Of a stretch of DNA of 64,000 nt, positions 35,901 through 48,734 are shown one piece after another. The translations under genes and the position numbers were made by a program. Source of the stretch: Dreissena polymorpha. Taxonomy: Eukaryota > Mollusca > Bivalvia > Myida > Dreissenidae. The notes under the pieces are model-generated. The model did not search any database and had not been told where the DNA came from. It saw only the letters and a program-made list of their open reading frames with translations. Location of the stretch: NCBI RefSeq assembly GCF_020536995.1, contig NC_068355.1:76756026-76820025 (forward strand), in the 5' to 3' direction. Positions within the stretch are counted from its first letter, which is position 1, and each line of letters opens with the position of its first letter.

Positions 35901-38900
35901 GGAGTGTTAGGCAGAAACCCTTCTAGAACACTGATAGGGACCATTAGTTTGAAAGGATTACTGGTATGGAGTGTTAGACAGAAACCCTTCTAGAACACTG
36001 ATAGGGACCATTAGATTGAAAGGAACACTGGTATGGAGTGTTAGACAGAAACCCTTCTAGAACACTGATAGGGACCGTTAGATTGAAAGGAACCCTTCTA
36101 GAACACTGGTATGGAGTGTTAGACAGAAACATGTCTAGAACCCTAGGAAGGAGTGTAAGACGGGAAAGAAATCCTTCTGGAGCTCTGGTTAGGCGTTTAA
36201 ATTGTTCTTTGCAGGAGTGATTAGCAAATACAAATCATCAAGTGACAGCCAAAATGACCCATAGACATAATTTCAATGAGGGATGAAAAGGGCTAATACA
36301 CCTTTCTGGCTGTCAAAAGAACATTTGGTTATTTTAATTCATGTGTTTGATGTGCTACTGGTTACAAGTTTCATTCTGATTCTGTGAAACCTTTTTGGCC
36401 TTGTTTATGTCAACAAACTTCACTGCAATAATTATTATTAGATGATGATAGCCTTGTGTAAATATGTGTTTGTGTTCCAAATAATTCCCATTTATAAAGG
36501 CATATAGGCATTAATTTTCAATTAGCTTTTAAAAATGTACTAGAATTTGTTCAAGTTGACAAATGTCAAGAATGTATTATATTTTGTATATTATCGCATA
36601 ATTCCGGGGTAATTCAGTCACCTTATTTTGCTGTTGGATATTTTAAATTACTCTAAACATTGATTATTCAATCACATCAGTTGTACTGTGTTTCAGGTGA
36701 GAAGCATGGTTATCACCCTCTGACATTTGGTTTATACCTTGACCAGTTGGTGCGACATGTTGACCCTGCCCATAGATGCCTTGCAGACTACTTCCAGGAA
36801 GAGATAGCCAAACCATTTGGTAAGAACTGATGGAACCAGATAAACGTACCATTCTTGATATTGTTTTAATATTGTTGCTCTCGCTATTGGTTAAAACTTG
36901 CTGCTGCAAATATCATTAAGAACTCGCTGCTCTGAATCTTGGTTTCAACTCAAACTGTGGATATTTATTAAGACTAGCCAGTATTGATATCGGTAAACTC
37001 TTGCTAATTTGGCTATTGATTAAAACTTGCTTCTCTTTAACATGGTGGAAGCACACTACTTCTAATACTAATTAATACCCGCTGCTTTGAATCATGGAGG
37101 ACACACTGCTCACGATAATTATGTTGCAAAACACACTGCTCTCGATATTGGTTAAAACTTGCAGGTTTGAATTATGTTGCAAAACACACTGTTCTCAATA
37201 TTGGTTAAAACTTGCAGGTTTGAATTATGTTGCAAAACACACTGCTCTCGATATTGGTTAAAACTTGCTGGTTTGAATTATGTTGCAAAACACACTGTTC
37301 TCTATATTGCTTAAAACTTGTTGCTTTGAATCATTTTGCAAAACACACTGCTTTCGATATTGGTTAAAACTTGCTGGTTTGAATCATGTTGCAAAACACA
37401 CTGCTCTCGATATAGGTTAAAACTTGCTGGTCTGAATTATGTTGCAAAACACACTAACTATTGGTTAAAACTTGTTGCTTTGAATCATGTTGCAAAACAC
37501 ACTGCTCTCCATATTGGTTAAAACTTGCTGGTTTGCAAAACAAACTGCTCTCAATATTAGCTAAAAACCTACTTGTTTGAATCATGCTGCAAAACACACT
37601 TCTCTCAATATTTGATAAATCTTACTTGTTTTAATCATGGTGGAAAGACCATGCTCTCATTATTGGTTAAAACTTGTTACTCTGTAAATTGTACTTGTTC
37701 CTTTAGACATTGGTAAAACTTGTTATTTAAGGCTAGGATTAAATCTTCAAGAATATTAGAAAATTTGTCATGAAAGACAAATGGTTACAACTTTTCTGTC
37801 TAAAAATATTAATTTAAAGACCATGAAAAGAAAAGATTCTTTCCAATATGTTTAATGATTTTTGGCATAGATCTATTTGAGGGATGCAGCCCTATCATTG
37901 GTACCTATTTCAATGTGATTTCAAATAAATATATACCAACACTAAACTTATGAAAACTTAATTGGATACAAAAAGTATTTGCTGTTTAAAGAAAGAATAG
38001 TTTAAAATCGTTTAGTTTAAGTCTATTATGTGTTAATTGGCAGTTTTATGAACTGGTTACTCATCATTTTCTTTTTTATGTGATTTATGCCCCTTTGTGC
38101 AGAGATCGAGTGTAACATTGATCTGCTTAAGCCCTTGCAACACCGGGAATCACATGTGGTAATGTCACTCCTATTTACCAAAGAGGAATATGCCACCAGC
38201 AACCTCACTGTATGCCGAAACAGCAGTATATTTTAATTGGGTTATAACTGAGGTTTTCCTGCACATTTGCATAAATTGCCAGCATTTAAAATGGTATAAC
38301 CTCATAGCAAAAACAAGGAATGTTTACTGATTTATTAGACTTTGCGTAAAGTATACACTTAATAATGATTTATAAAATAATTAGTGAAACAAGTTAACAA
38401 ATCAAATTTACAAAGCCAATCCGACTATTTTCACAGGTCTTTCATTTGGGTATGCATGGAACATCCTATCATGTCCGTCAAATCCTAATAAATGTTTACC
38501 ATATATCAAGCAGGGTCATCCCACTGTATTTGCAGACATCGAGCTGTACATTGGTTTGCCAAAAGCCTTGTGTCACCGAGCAACAAGGGTGGTTCTACCA
38601 AAGAACATGGATCAGTCAGTCATGTTGCAGAACTTCAAGGGAGACCTTGAACTGTTAATGATGACTGGTAGAAACCCTCAGGATTTCAAAAGTGTGAGTA
38701 GCAGAATTTATTAATTAACCACACTTGTTGAAGATCAGAGGTAAAGGTTTGTCATTTGTACATACCGTGTATGTTAACAGTTGTATTTTACTTGGTTTTG
38801 TAAAAGATAAGACTGTATGTGGTCTTGACGTCATCGTGTCATCGCTTCTAAATTACGTCATCCGACACACCTTCACTGTTTTGGGCTACAAGCATAGGTC

Positions 38901-41900
38901 ATAGGGTTTTTAGCGTTAAACTTTATGAATATTTTTTCTCTGACGGGCGTTTTTTGTTTGATTTTTAGCTCGACTATTATATATAAAATATATATAGTGG
39001 AGCTCATCTACTCACCCCGGCGTCGGCGTCAGCGTCTGCGTTAGCGTGCAAATGTTTAAGTTTTCGTACTACCCCAAATTTTTTCATTGTGCCTTGACAT
39101 ATTTCTTTCATATTTTGCATACTTGTTAACCAACATCACCCCAACAAGAGCAGACAACTCTATCAAGCATTTTGTCATAATTATGGCCCCTTTTCCACTT
39201 ACAATATGCAGCAAATGTTAAAGTTTGCATACTACCCCAACTATTTTCGAAGTCCCTTTACATATTGCTTTCATATTTTGCATACTTGTTAACCATCATG
39301 ACCCCAACCTATAAACAAGAGCAGACAACTCTCTCAAGCATTTTGTCATAATTATGGCCCCTTTTCCACTTACAATATGCAGCAAATGTTTAAGTTTGTG
39401 TACTACCCCAACTATTTTCAATGTCCCTTGACATATTGCTTTCATATTTTGCATACTTGTTAATCATCATGACCCCAACCTATAAACAAGAGCAGACAAC
39501 TGTATCAAGCATTTTGACAGAATTATTGCCCCTTTTATACTTAGAATATGCATATTATTGATAAATCTATGTTAAAGTTTGCGCACTACCCCAAATTGTA
39601 TTTCCTATATCATTTGACATATTTCTTTTATATTTTGCATACTTGTTTACCAACATTACCCCAACTTATAAACAAGAGCATACCACTGTATCAAGCATTT
39701 TGACATACAAATGGCCTCTTTTACACTTATATATTTTAACATTTTGCTTAAATTGCCATAACTTCTTTTTTTGTGATCACATTTTATTATTACTTTGACA
39801 AAACAATACTTACCTGAATACCACAATGGATTCCACCCAAAAAATACCCCACCCCCTTACCCAGAATCCCTCCCCCCCCAAACCTGCCCCCCCCCCCCAA
39901 TTTTTTTTTTAAACATCATCTAATAAATTACCACACCCCACATTATACCCCCCTCTCAACCCCCCAACCCCCTACCCCCCCCCCCCCCCACCCCCCTAAA
40001 AATTTTTTTTTTAAACATCATCTAATAAATTACCACACCCCAAATTATACCCCCCTCTCACCCCCCCCCCCCCCCTACCCCCCCCCCCAAAAAAAAAAAT
40101 ATTTATTTTTTTCCTTTTTTTTGAAAGATCGTCTTATAAATTATTGAATATGAACAATTTTCCCATGATTGCTTACATTACTGTCAAGCACTCGAATAGT
40201 CGAGCAGGCTGTCCTCTGACAGCTCTTGTTTTTTTTAGCAGTCACATAAACAACCAAGATATGTAATATGGATCTTTTACATCCATTATTGCTGCTTCTT
40301 CCTGTATTTGCGCTATGATGATCTGAAATATTAACTTTATGATGCTATATTCTTAAATCTTTTTCTAAAAGAAGGGATGTAGTTGACACTTGTTTGTAAT
40401 TTCATTTCATCGTTCCTCAAAAAGTTGTTACTCTGTTGCTCTGGTTTCTTTCCTACATTGAGTAATTAAATGGTAATAAATTGAATGAGTTTTAATTCTC
40501 TTTTATTATTGTTTAATTTGAGTTGCAATTCTATGAGGTTAAATTTTGTTTACACTTATATGTATCATGAATATTGGTGGGCCAAGTGTGAGGTTGAGCG
40601 CTCTAAAACCAATTTAAACCCTCAAAGATTTGCATTGAATGTTCCAAGGCGGTGACCCCAGCTTTATTCTTATATGTGTGTATGTTGTTTTGTGTTGTGC
40701 TGTTCCGTACTGTTTAGGCAATTGGTCACTTGCCTTAAATAAAAGACATACTATAATAAGAATGCAATACTGCACCAGCAGCTGGAGTTTCACTTCTTTA
40801 TATTGTGACATCCTTAATTTAAGATGACTTTATCTTGAAGCAAATGTTCACATGGTAATGAATGTTAGTTTTTTGCTTTAAGTTCTGTTAAGATTATTCA
40901 AATATTTGAGAATCAAACCACTGCTATAAGAAAGTTTACTTAAGTTTCTTGATGCAGGTTTCACTCAGAAAATGGTGAGACTTTGTATATGACAGCAGTC
41001 TATTAGGTTCAGCAATTAAGATACAAATATGCATTTTTCTGAATCCGGAAATAAATACTGCAATTAAAAATTTAGCTCCCCTTAACATGAAGTATTGGGT
41101 GACAAGTTGGTGAAGAAACCATCATTCATCTTTTTGTGAAAACAATTTGTGAACAAATATATTGTATCATAAAACCTTGGCCTTGTTTGGCTTTTGGCTA
41201 AATCAGAATAGGAATACCAGAGTTGTCACCCCTGTAAGAATGCTGACATTTTGACTTTGTGTAACATGTTCATTTTCTTTCTCATTGATTATTAACCTAG
41301 TTCTTCTTGAATGCTCTGAACTTTTATTAGTACATACCCGGAGGGTCAATAGCTGGGAGTTGGATTATTTCAACTAATTCTTGACCAAACTTAAACAGCT
41401 TGTGGATGAGTATAAGATCAAGCAGTCCAAAAATGGTAAAGATATGTGTACAAACACTACAATAGTTGCCGCCTGTTTGCGAGGGAAATTCACAAAAATG
41501 CACATACTGGTACATGTATTTGGAATGGTGGCTACAAAAGAAACTTTAATTGACAACATCATAGTAATTGCCCTTTATTGTGTGAAATAACTTCAAATTT
41601 ACTTTCACAAAGTTATGTTTTAAATCTGATCTTGCTAAAATTAGCTTTATAGAGTAGCATAGAACAGTCACCATGAGATACAAGGAATCCCAATATAAGG
41701 AAATGCGGTGATTTCATAATGAAGGTGGCCAGTCCAGTCAGGTTTTCTAATATATGGAACTAAAAAAAAGATTTTACAGAAATGCAATAAAATAAACTAT
41801 GCGATTTTATGAATTGTTGTTTAGTCCTTCATTAAATTACCAATAAGATATTGTTTGACATTGTTACTTTTCACACATTATGGAGAATTATACTTGACCC

Positions 41901-44900
41901 CTGCTGGCATTTGTTTAATTAAGAGTAAATGATAATTGTCAACGGAGTGGTCAAACCGCAAGTCTATTGATGGACACTTAGTATTATGATAAGCTGTCAA
42001 TACCAACTATATGAAACACACATTTGATCAGTATAACGGTAGTAGAACTATGTATTAAAACAGATGTAAGTGAGAAACATATTATTATCCGGTTAGTGTA
42101 AATTAAAAGTGTGTGCTAGTTTCATATTTGGTATCTCACATTTCATCTGACAAGAGGAAGCTTATCATTATTGTGTGATACATGTACTTGAGTCATTCAA
42201 CTTGGTCATTATTGTGTGATACATGTACTTGAGTCATTCAACTTGGTCATTATTGTGTGATACATGTACTTGAGTCATTCAACTTGGTCATTATTGTGTG
42301 ATACATGTACTTGAGTCATTCAACTTGGTCATTATTGTGTGATACATGTACTTGAGTCATTCAACTTGGTTTGGTAATGAAATGTTCAACTGTATCAAAT
42401 GATAAGACACCCACAATCTCAACTACATAACATGTATGTATTGTATATATGAAATTTAGGACTTAAGATTATAATAAAGGAATGTCTCACTTCATTGATG
42501 TGATAATTCAAATACTACAGTATTTTTTTTACTTTTCTTAGCCTTTTGTGTTGTTCAATGCATTACTGGTAATATCTGAATCTGAATGATGTGTTGAAGT
42601 AACCAAGTTAGGCTTCTATTCAACAATTAAAAAAGTTATTTTTTAAAAATTATTATTGATTAAATAACCTACTTTTTATTGCTATATACCAGTAAACAAT
42701 AAACTAGCTTCCTATGTCACTGAAATTGACGTAAAACAATTATAATAGAACTGGTATAAACTAAAATTTCTGTAATAAATAAAAAGCACTTGAATAATAC
42801 ACATTTAGATATTTGATGAAAAGCAAATAAACCAAACAGTTTCAAAAGATTCATACAACAAGCTGGTAATAATCACACTGAGCAATGCAGAAGACAGTAT
42901 ATGTGTCTTGTTCTGTGAAAATTGGGCAAAATGCATGTGTGTTAAGTGTCCGGCTAAGGCTAATCAGGGACGACACTTTCCACTTTAATGGTATTTTTCG
43001 TTTAAAAGAAGTCCCTTTTTACCGAAAATCTGGTTTAAGCGGAAAGTGTCGTCCTTGTTTAGCCTGTGCGGACTGCACGGGCTAATCTGGGATGACACTT
43101 AACACACATGTATTATGCCCGGTTTTCTCAGAACAAGACTCATATTATAATCAAACTCATGTGAGCACAAGGCCTCCCAACTTGTTATGCAATAATTATT
43201 TGTATCCATTTTAATTAGCCAACCACATGTTGGTCAAAATATGTTTACCCCATACTGATATGTTAAATAGCATGGTATTTGTTGAATAATCATCTGTTTG
43301 ATTATTTACCATGAATGACATTTGTTTACAGGTGTTGTCTATGAACAATCCTGACATTCGTGAGTTGCCAGTCCCATCAACACATGGTCATGCAACTGCG
43401 GCTAATTTTGCAAAACTTTTTGGAATTGTGGCTAATAGGGGAAAACATGTATGTACAACCATTACCTTTGTTGTTACTTTATTTATTGTAATTTTAATGA
43501 TTCTAATTATTCTGGGATCCAAAAATTGTGTCATGTGGTCTTGATTAAAGATTTCTTTTTGATGTTCGTAATTTAAACCATTTAATGTTAAGTATGACAG
43601 ATTACAAATTTGGTTGGCCATTTTTTTGGAATAATTAACCTGCACTGCAGAATTATATGTTAAGTTACATGTATTTATCATTTTAATTTCTGAAAACTCT
43701 AAGCAATCACTTCTTTTTATCATTACATAATTTCATTTCAAGTAATATAATTTCCATAACATTGCTATCTAATAGACTTCTTAGCACGTCAGTAATTGGA
43801 GATATATTAATGTTTTGGTGTTCAGAATGGGAAGACGTTCCTGTCAATGACAGCCATTGAGAGATTCACCCGTCCCATAGTGGCTGGTATTGACTGCAGC
43901 TTCGGCATGGACGCTGCCTGGAGTGTCGGCACCCATCTCATAACCATGGTAACTGGGAACCATCCGGTATGTTTCATATACCTTACTTAAGGATTATGTT
44001 TGAAACTGATTTTGTTCAGGACATGTATGCAACAGTTTTGCACTAAAATGTGTACTGTATTTACTTGGTTATAAGGCAGCGTGACTTTAAGACTACATTT
44101 TGTATATGCTACATGTAAACAATGTAGTGTAAGTTGTTAAAAAGTAAAGGCTAAATTATTCCATGCAGGAAACTATAATAAACTTGAGCAGTTATATAAA
44201 ATTTTATGTATTTATGAGAAATGTTGAACTAGAATACAGACAGATTAAGTACTATTTTACTGCTTTGGATAGAAAAGACGGATTGACAAAGCTGATTTAA
44301 TAGAAAGTATACATACATATGTAAGAATTGAAAACATGTGTATTTCATCTGTCTAACTGTTTTAATACACAAATGAAACTGATAACAAATGTACATACCA
44401 TACAATTTTTATAATAAATGAACAAATATGGAAGCTGTTATGTCAATATTAAGGTATTATGGTCCACAACACACATCTATCTGCTGGTGTAGGAATCCTA
44501 TGTTTTGGTTTCATATTTGTTGAACAACATACATGTATATTGTTAGCCTTTTCCCAAACCAATGACCTCATTTCACAATTGACCAATGAAAGCGTATGTC
44601 GTTTAGAATGTCATTTAGTCACTTGTCTATGACAAATTAGTATGGTTGTGAATATTTACCAGTCAATTTGTTTGAGAGAGTTTTGCCCATAAGGAAAGAT
44701 AACTCTTTTTAATTTATAATATATGAGAATTTGTCTTTTAATTGCCGAGGAATTCACATATTCATTTTCACAAGTCAAGCTTTAGCAGAATACTTTTTGC
44801 TCAATTTGTACCAATATTCTTAAACATGTATTAAATAACACACACCATATTTGAGGATTAGGAAATGCTCTCATAAATCCCCCTTCTCCATAGTTTTTTG

Positions 44901-45218
44901 CAATATTCATAAAATCATACATGTACATGAACACATGCTTATTTCCAGCCTGTTAACATATTCGGTCATGGCGGCTATGGAGGTCAGTATGCAGCCTCTG
45001 ACATGCGACATCAGGTGGGGTTTGCGTACACAACTGGGTTCCTGGACCCTTTCTCATCTTACAGCACAAACGGGGACCAGCGCATGTACTCCCTTGTGAA
45101 CGCTATGTACGACTGCGTGTTCCATTTAGAAAATATCAAAGAAGAAAGACGTCTGTTTCCCTTTCATTCCCAATACCAGTGTTTTGTCAATGAAAAACAA
45201 AGTGCTAGCAAGCTTTGA
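32989..45218 (+). CDS. Class C beta-lactamase-like serine hydrolase, complete, 9 exons
   Basis: Animal member of the beta-lactamase/penicillin-binding-protein-like hydrolase family (the LACTB-like group expanded in nematodes and molluscs); substrates are mostly unknown, with esterase or peptidase activity likely. Exons: 32989-33140, 33374-33565, 34143-34242, 35227-35332, 36697-36819, 38536-38693, 43332-43448, 43826-43966, 44949-45218; all phases agree, 452 aa. Markers: GFTAEGFQKVRQTF at the start, GGSFAVYYRGELVVNLWGG, catalytic SxxK as SSTK (Ser99-Lys102), DRGLLDYKERVSLYWPEF, LISNQAGL, tyrosine motif GYHPLTFG (Tyr189), EEIAKPFG, and FGHGGYGGQ near residue 370 in place of KTG. The in-frame ATG at 32956 is an alternative start; an acceptor-like TTTTTGAACAG just before 32989 hints at an upstream non-coding exon. 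No signal peptide is evident. Confidence 0.93.
34297..34987 (+). repeat. GCTCCCC-type tandem repeat, intronic copy
   Basis: Starts TTATGCTTCCCCAAAATTC, has three monomers marked CTATTTCTCAGCAA or CCATTTCTCAGCAA, and ends TCTCTGACGGTTTCTTGTT. It begins about 55 bp after the donor of exon 34143-34242. Confidence 0.75.
35333..36195 (+). repeat. Minisatellite (about 67-bp unit) derived from the adjoining exon end
   Basis: About 13 blocks of CCCTTCTAGAACACTG alternating with GGAACACTGGTATGGAGTG. The unit resembles the last bases of the preceding exon and its donor, AAACCCTTCTGGACCCCTG followed by GTAAGGA. Lies in the intron of the beta-lactamase-like gene. Confidence 0.85.
37080..37660 (+). repeat. 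Intronic minisatellite, about 53-bp unit, roughly ten copies
   Basis: Units carry ATGTTGCAAAACACACTGCT and GATATTGGTTAAAACTTGC, with drift toward both ends, starting soon after exon 36697-36819. Confidence 0.85.
38103..38215 (+). pseudogene. Decayed duplicate of the exon at 38536
   Basis: Follows an acceptor-like CCCCTTTGTGCAG and reads ATCGAGTGTAACATTGATCT where the real exon reads ATCGAGCTGTACATTGGTTT. Resemblance continues for about 90 bp in the same phase (IECNIDLLKPLQHRESHVV against IELYIGLPKALCHRATRVV), then the frame stops. No donor of matching phase was found, so it is probably not used. Confidence 0.65.
38966..40230 (-). repeat. Dispersed repeat D, inverted copy with C-rich tract
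   Basis: Reads TTAGCTCGACTATTATATA at the left and GACAGCTCTTGTTTTTTTT at the right, the mirror of 22748-23690. Four tandem modules of about 165 bp carry AACAAGAGCAGACAACTC and TTTTGCATACTTGTTAACC, then poly-C runs at 39870-40090. Confidence 0.85.
40235..42160. other. Intron sequence without recognised features
   Basis: Part of the 4.6-kb intron between exons 38536-38693 and 43332-43448. Short open frames on both strands have no family resemblance. Confidence 0.5.
42165..42369 (+). repeat. Perfect 41-bp minisatellite, 5 copies
   Basis: Unit starts TCATTATTGTGTGATACATG and ends GAGTCATTCAACTTGG, repeated at 42165, 42206, 42247, 42288 and 42329 with no visible change, which implies recent expansion. 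Confidence 0.95.
42890..43145. repeat. Palindromic dispersed repeat M1, intronic
   Basis: Left GTGTCTTGTTCTGTGAAAAT and right TTTTCTCAGAACAAGACTCA pair, with both inner arms recognisable. It ends about 190 bp before exon 43332. Confidence 0.85.
43967..44948. other. Last intron of the beta-lactamase-like gene, no clear feature
   Basis: AT-rich. A fragment near 44055 (CTGTATTTACTTGGTTATAA) recalls the ends of TA-flanked DNA transposons, but no second end was found. Confidence 0.45.
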
Positions 45219-45274
45219 CATACTTTATTAACTAGTAATTGAAAATATATTGGTATGTCATTTTAAGAGCATGT

Positions 45275-45832
45275 ATTCTTAGCCAATGGGCATGTTATAC
45301 AATATTGGAACTCTATAATTGATTCTTAGCCAATGGGCATGTTATACATTATTAGAACTCTATCATTGATTCTTAGCCAATGGGCATGTTATACATTATT
45401 AGAACTCTATAATTGATTCTTAGCCAATGGGCATGTTATACATTATTAGAACTCTATCATTGATTCTTAGCCAATGGGCATGTTATACATTATTAGAACT
45501 CTATAATTGATTCTTAGCCAATGGGCATGTTATACATTATTAGAACTCTATCATTGATTCTTAGCCAATGGGCATGTTATACATTATTAGAACTCTATAA
45601 TTGATTCTTAGCCAATGGGCATGTTATACATTATTAGAACTCTATAATTGATTCTTAGCTGATGGGCATGTTATACATTATTATAACTCTATAATAGCCG
45701 ATGGGCATGTTATACATTATTAGAACTCTATAATTGATTCTTAGCCAATGGGCATGTTATACATTATTAGAACTTTATAATTGATTCTTAGCCGATGGGC
45801 ATGTTATACATTATTAGAACTCTATAATTGAT
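45275..45832 (+). repeat. 47-bp minisatellite, about 12 copies, just past the stop codon
   Basis: Unit TTGATTCTTAGCCAATGGGC followed by ATGTTATACATTATTAGAAC; one copy is shortened. It begins 57 bp after the stop, so it probably lies in the 3' UTR. Confidence 0.9.
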
Positions 45833-45914
45833 TTCGTTCAATGTGCTGCTGATGGTGACTCCTGATTATTGCATCTTGGTCTGGACATTTAACCTGCCGC
45901 TTGTATATTCTCTG

Positions 45915-46375
45915 ATATTTGAGCCTCACTGTGGGAAAACAGGGCATGCATTCCACACAGGCTTATCAGGGTTGACTTTTCACTCTTATTGTATTTTCCT
46001 TTTAACATTTTACCACTTAGATAAGTATTTTTACGCATTTGTAGTACCTTAGGAAGTTAAATTTAATTAAAGACCTTTCTTACTAGATTTAAGTTTAAAA
46101 GGCTTCATTTCCAACCGTAAGATACTGATGAGCAGCAAATAGCATAAAACCTGAAAAGACTGAGAGTTACTCGCAGGCTGTTCTGGTTTTATGCTGTTTG
46201 CACATAGCCATTTCCACTTTGCTTCTGAGACGGAAAGGGTTAAAGGAAGTCACTTTTTAACAATAATGCAATTTCGAAATAAAGTGTTGCCCCTGAGAAG
46301 CCTGTGCAGACTGCACAATCTAAACTAGCATGACATTACACACATACCCTGCTTTCTAAGAGCAAGGCACATTTC
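45915..46375. repeat. M1 palindromic repeat split by an M2 MITE
   Basis: Left part begins GAGCCTCACTGTGGGAAAAC and stops at TTTTCCTTTTAA; the right part resumes AGGAAGTCACTTTTT and ends CTTTCTAAGAGCAAGGC. Other M1 copies read straight through TTTAAAAGAAGTCC at this point. Confidence 0.8.
46004..46243 (-). mobile_element. TTAA-type MITE M2 inserted in M1
   Basis: TTAACATTTTACCACTTAG at the left and GACGGAAAGGGTTAA at the right, exactly filling the TTAA of the surrounding M1 copy. Confidence 0.88.
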
Positions 46376-46828
46376 TTGTTTGATTTGTATTGGTATATTA
46401 ATTGTTATATTTTACAAAATATAATCCTCCTGCATAAAGTTTTGCTTATTTTTAGCTCGCAGAAAACCCGAGGTATTGTCATAGCCAGCTTGTTGTGTTG
46501 CGGCTTTGTGCTAAAACCTTTACATTTTGTCAAGGTTTTGAACATTGCCTTTAAAATCAAAGTGCTTCAACCTTCAACTTTGAAACTTCGTATGTAGCTG
46601 CACCTTGACTAGCTCTACATGCCACACCCATTTTTGGGTCACTAGGTGACCTCTAAAAAAAACAACAAGAGCACCGCCTTGTGGATGCAGACCGCTCATC
46701 TATTTTTCTTTTCAAAGGTGTAGGGACCTATCTCAATTTCAATCACGAAGGAGGGAGGGGTGGAGTGGAGAGGGTTAGTATAGTGTGGGGGTGTGGTCAT
46801 TTATTACATTATCTTCCACAAATGCAAA

Positions 46829-48387
46829 AAAAGAGGGCCTTAAAGGCCCAAAGTCGCTCACCTGAGATAACAAGATATTATTGGGACAAATCTTCTGACC
46901 AAGTTTCACGAAGATCGGAAAATAAATGTGGCCTCTAGAGTGTTAACAAGGTTTTACTATAGCCATATAAGGAAAAATGCCCCGCCCCCTGGCACCCATG
47001 TTTTTCAACCAACCGGCATCAGTTTTAAACTTATCCAAGATATTATCGGGATGAATCTTCTGACAAAGTTTCATGAAGATTGGACAATAAATGTGGCCTC
47101 TAGAGTATTAACAAGATTTTACTATAGCCGTATAAGGAAAAATGCCCCGCCCCTTGGAAGCCATTTTTATTCAAGCAAACATAATTATTTTCGAACTCAT
47201 CCAAGATATAATTGTTACCAATCTTCTGACCAAATTTCATGAAGATTGGACAATACAAGTGGCCTCTAAAGTGTTAACAAGGTTTAACTATAGCCATATA
47301 AAGCCATATAAGGAAAAATGCCCCGCCCCTGGTGGCCATGTTTTTAAAGCAACCAAAACCATTTTCGAACTCATCCAAGATATCATTGGGACAAATTTTC
47401 TGACCAAGTTACATGAAGATCGGAAAATAAAAATTGACCTCTAGAGTGTTAACAAGGTTTTACTATAGCCATATAAGGAAAATAGCACCGCCCCTGTGGT
47501 GGCCATGTCTTTAAACCAACCTGCATCATTTTTGAACTCTTCCAAGATATTATTGGGATGAATCTTCTGACAGAGTTTCATGAAGATCGGACTATAAATG
47601 TGGCCTCTTGAGTGTTAGCAAGATTTTACTATAGCCTTATAAAGCCATATAAGGAAAAATGCCCCGCCCCTTTGCAGCCATGTTATTCAAGCAAACGTAA
47701 CCATTTTTGAACTCATCCAAGATATCATTAAGACAAATCTTCTGACCATATTTCATCAAGATTGTACAATAAATGTGGCCTCCTAAGTGTTAACTAGGTT
47801 TTACTATAGCCATATAAGGAAAAATGCACCGCCCCCTGGCGGCCATGTTTTTCAACCAACTAGCATCATTTTCAAACTTGTCCAAGATATTATTGGGATG
47901 AATCTTCTGACCAAGTTTCATTAAGATTGGACAATAAATGTGGCCACTAGAGTGTTAACAAGATTTTACTATAGCCATATATAGCCATATAAGGAAAAAT
48001 GCCCCGCCCCTTGGCAGCCATGTTTTTCAAGCAAAGGTTACCATTTTTGAACTCATCAAAGATATCAGTGGGACAAATCTTCTGAGCAAGTTTCATGAAG
48101 ATCGGAAAATAGATGTGGCCTCTAGAGTGTTAACAAGATTTTACTATAGCTATATAAGGAAAAATGCCCCGCCCCTTGGCAGCCATGTTTTTCAAGCAAA
48201 CGCAATCATTTTTGAACTCATCCAAGATATCATTAAAACCAATCTTCTGACCGAATTTCATGAAGATTGGAAATAAATGTGGCCTCTAGAGAGGGAACGA
48301 GGCAAATGTTGACGTCACACAACGCACGACGGACAAAAGGCGATCACAAAACCTCACCATGAGAACGTTGTGCTCAGATGAGCTAAA
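46829..48387 (+). repeat. Pearl-like repeat C, second array, about 9 monomers
   Basis: Starts AGAGGGCCTTAAAGGCCCAA, has the same GGCCATGTTTTT / CCTCTAGAGTGTTAACAAG monomers as 26418-28390, and ends GCTCAGATGAGCTAAAAATG. Confidence 0.85.
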
Positions 48388-48734
48388 AATGCAAAAGAAA
48401 TTTTTTTTTTTGGGGGGGGGGGATTCTTGGGTGGAAAGGTAAGACGGTATTTAAAAAATAAATATTTGTGTTTTTTAACCATGTTTGAAAAAAACAAGAG
48501 ATGTGTTTGTCAGAAACACAATGCCCCCTATTGCGCCGCTTTTAATTTTTTTTTTTTTTTACCTTTGACCTTGAAGGATGACCTTGAACTTCCACCACTA
48601 AAAATGTGCAGCTTTATGAGAACGCCGCTTAAAAATTTTTTTTTGGACCTTTGACCTTGAAGGATGACCTTGAACTTTTACCACTACAAATGTGCACATT
48701 CATGATAACGCCGCTTTGAAATATTATTTTTTGT

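Noticed and set aside
44055-44105. End of a TA-flanked DNA transposon
   Set aside because: Only one end-like fragment is visible and no partner end was found nearby.
46928-47444. Overlapping frames of about 100 codons with repeated HEDWTI / [12 protein letters not shown] peptides
   Set aside because: They read through tandem monomers of repeat C; repetition reflects the DNA repeat, not a protein family.
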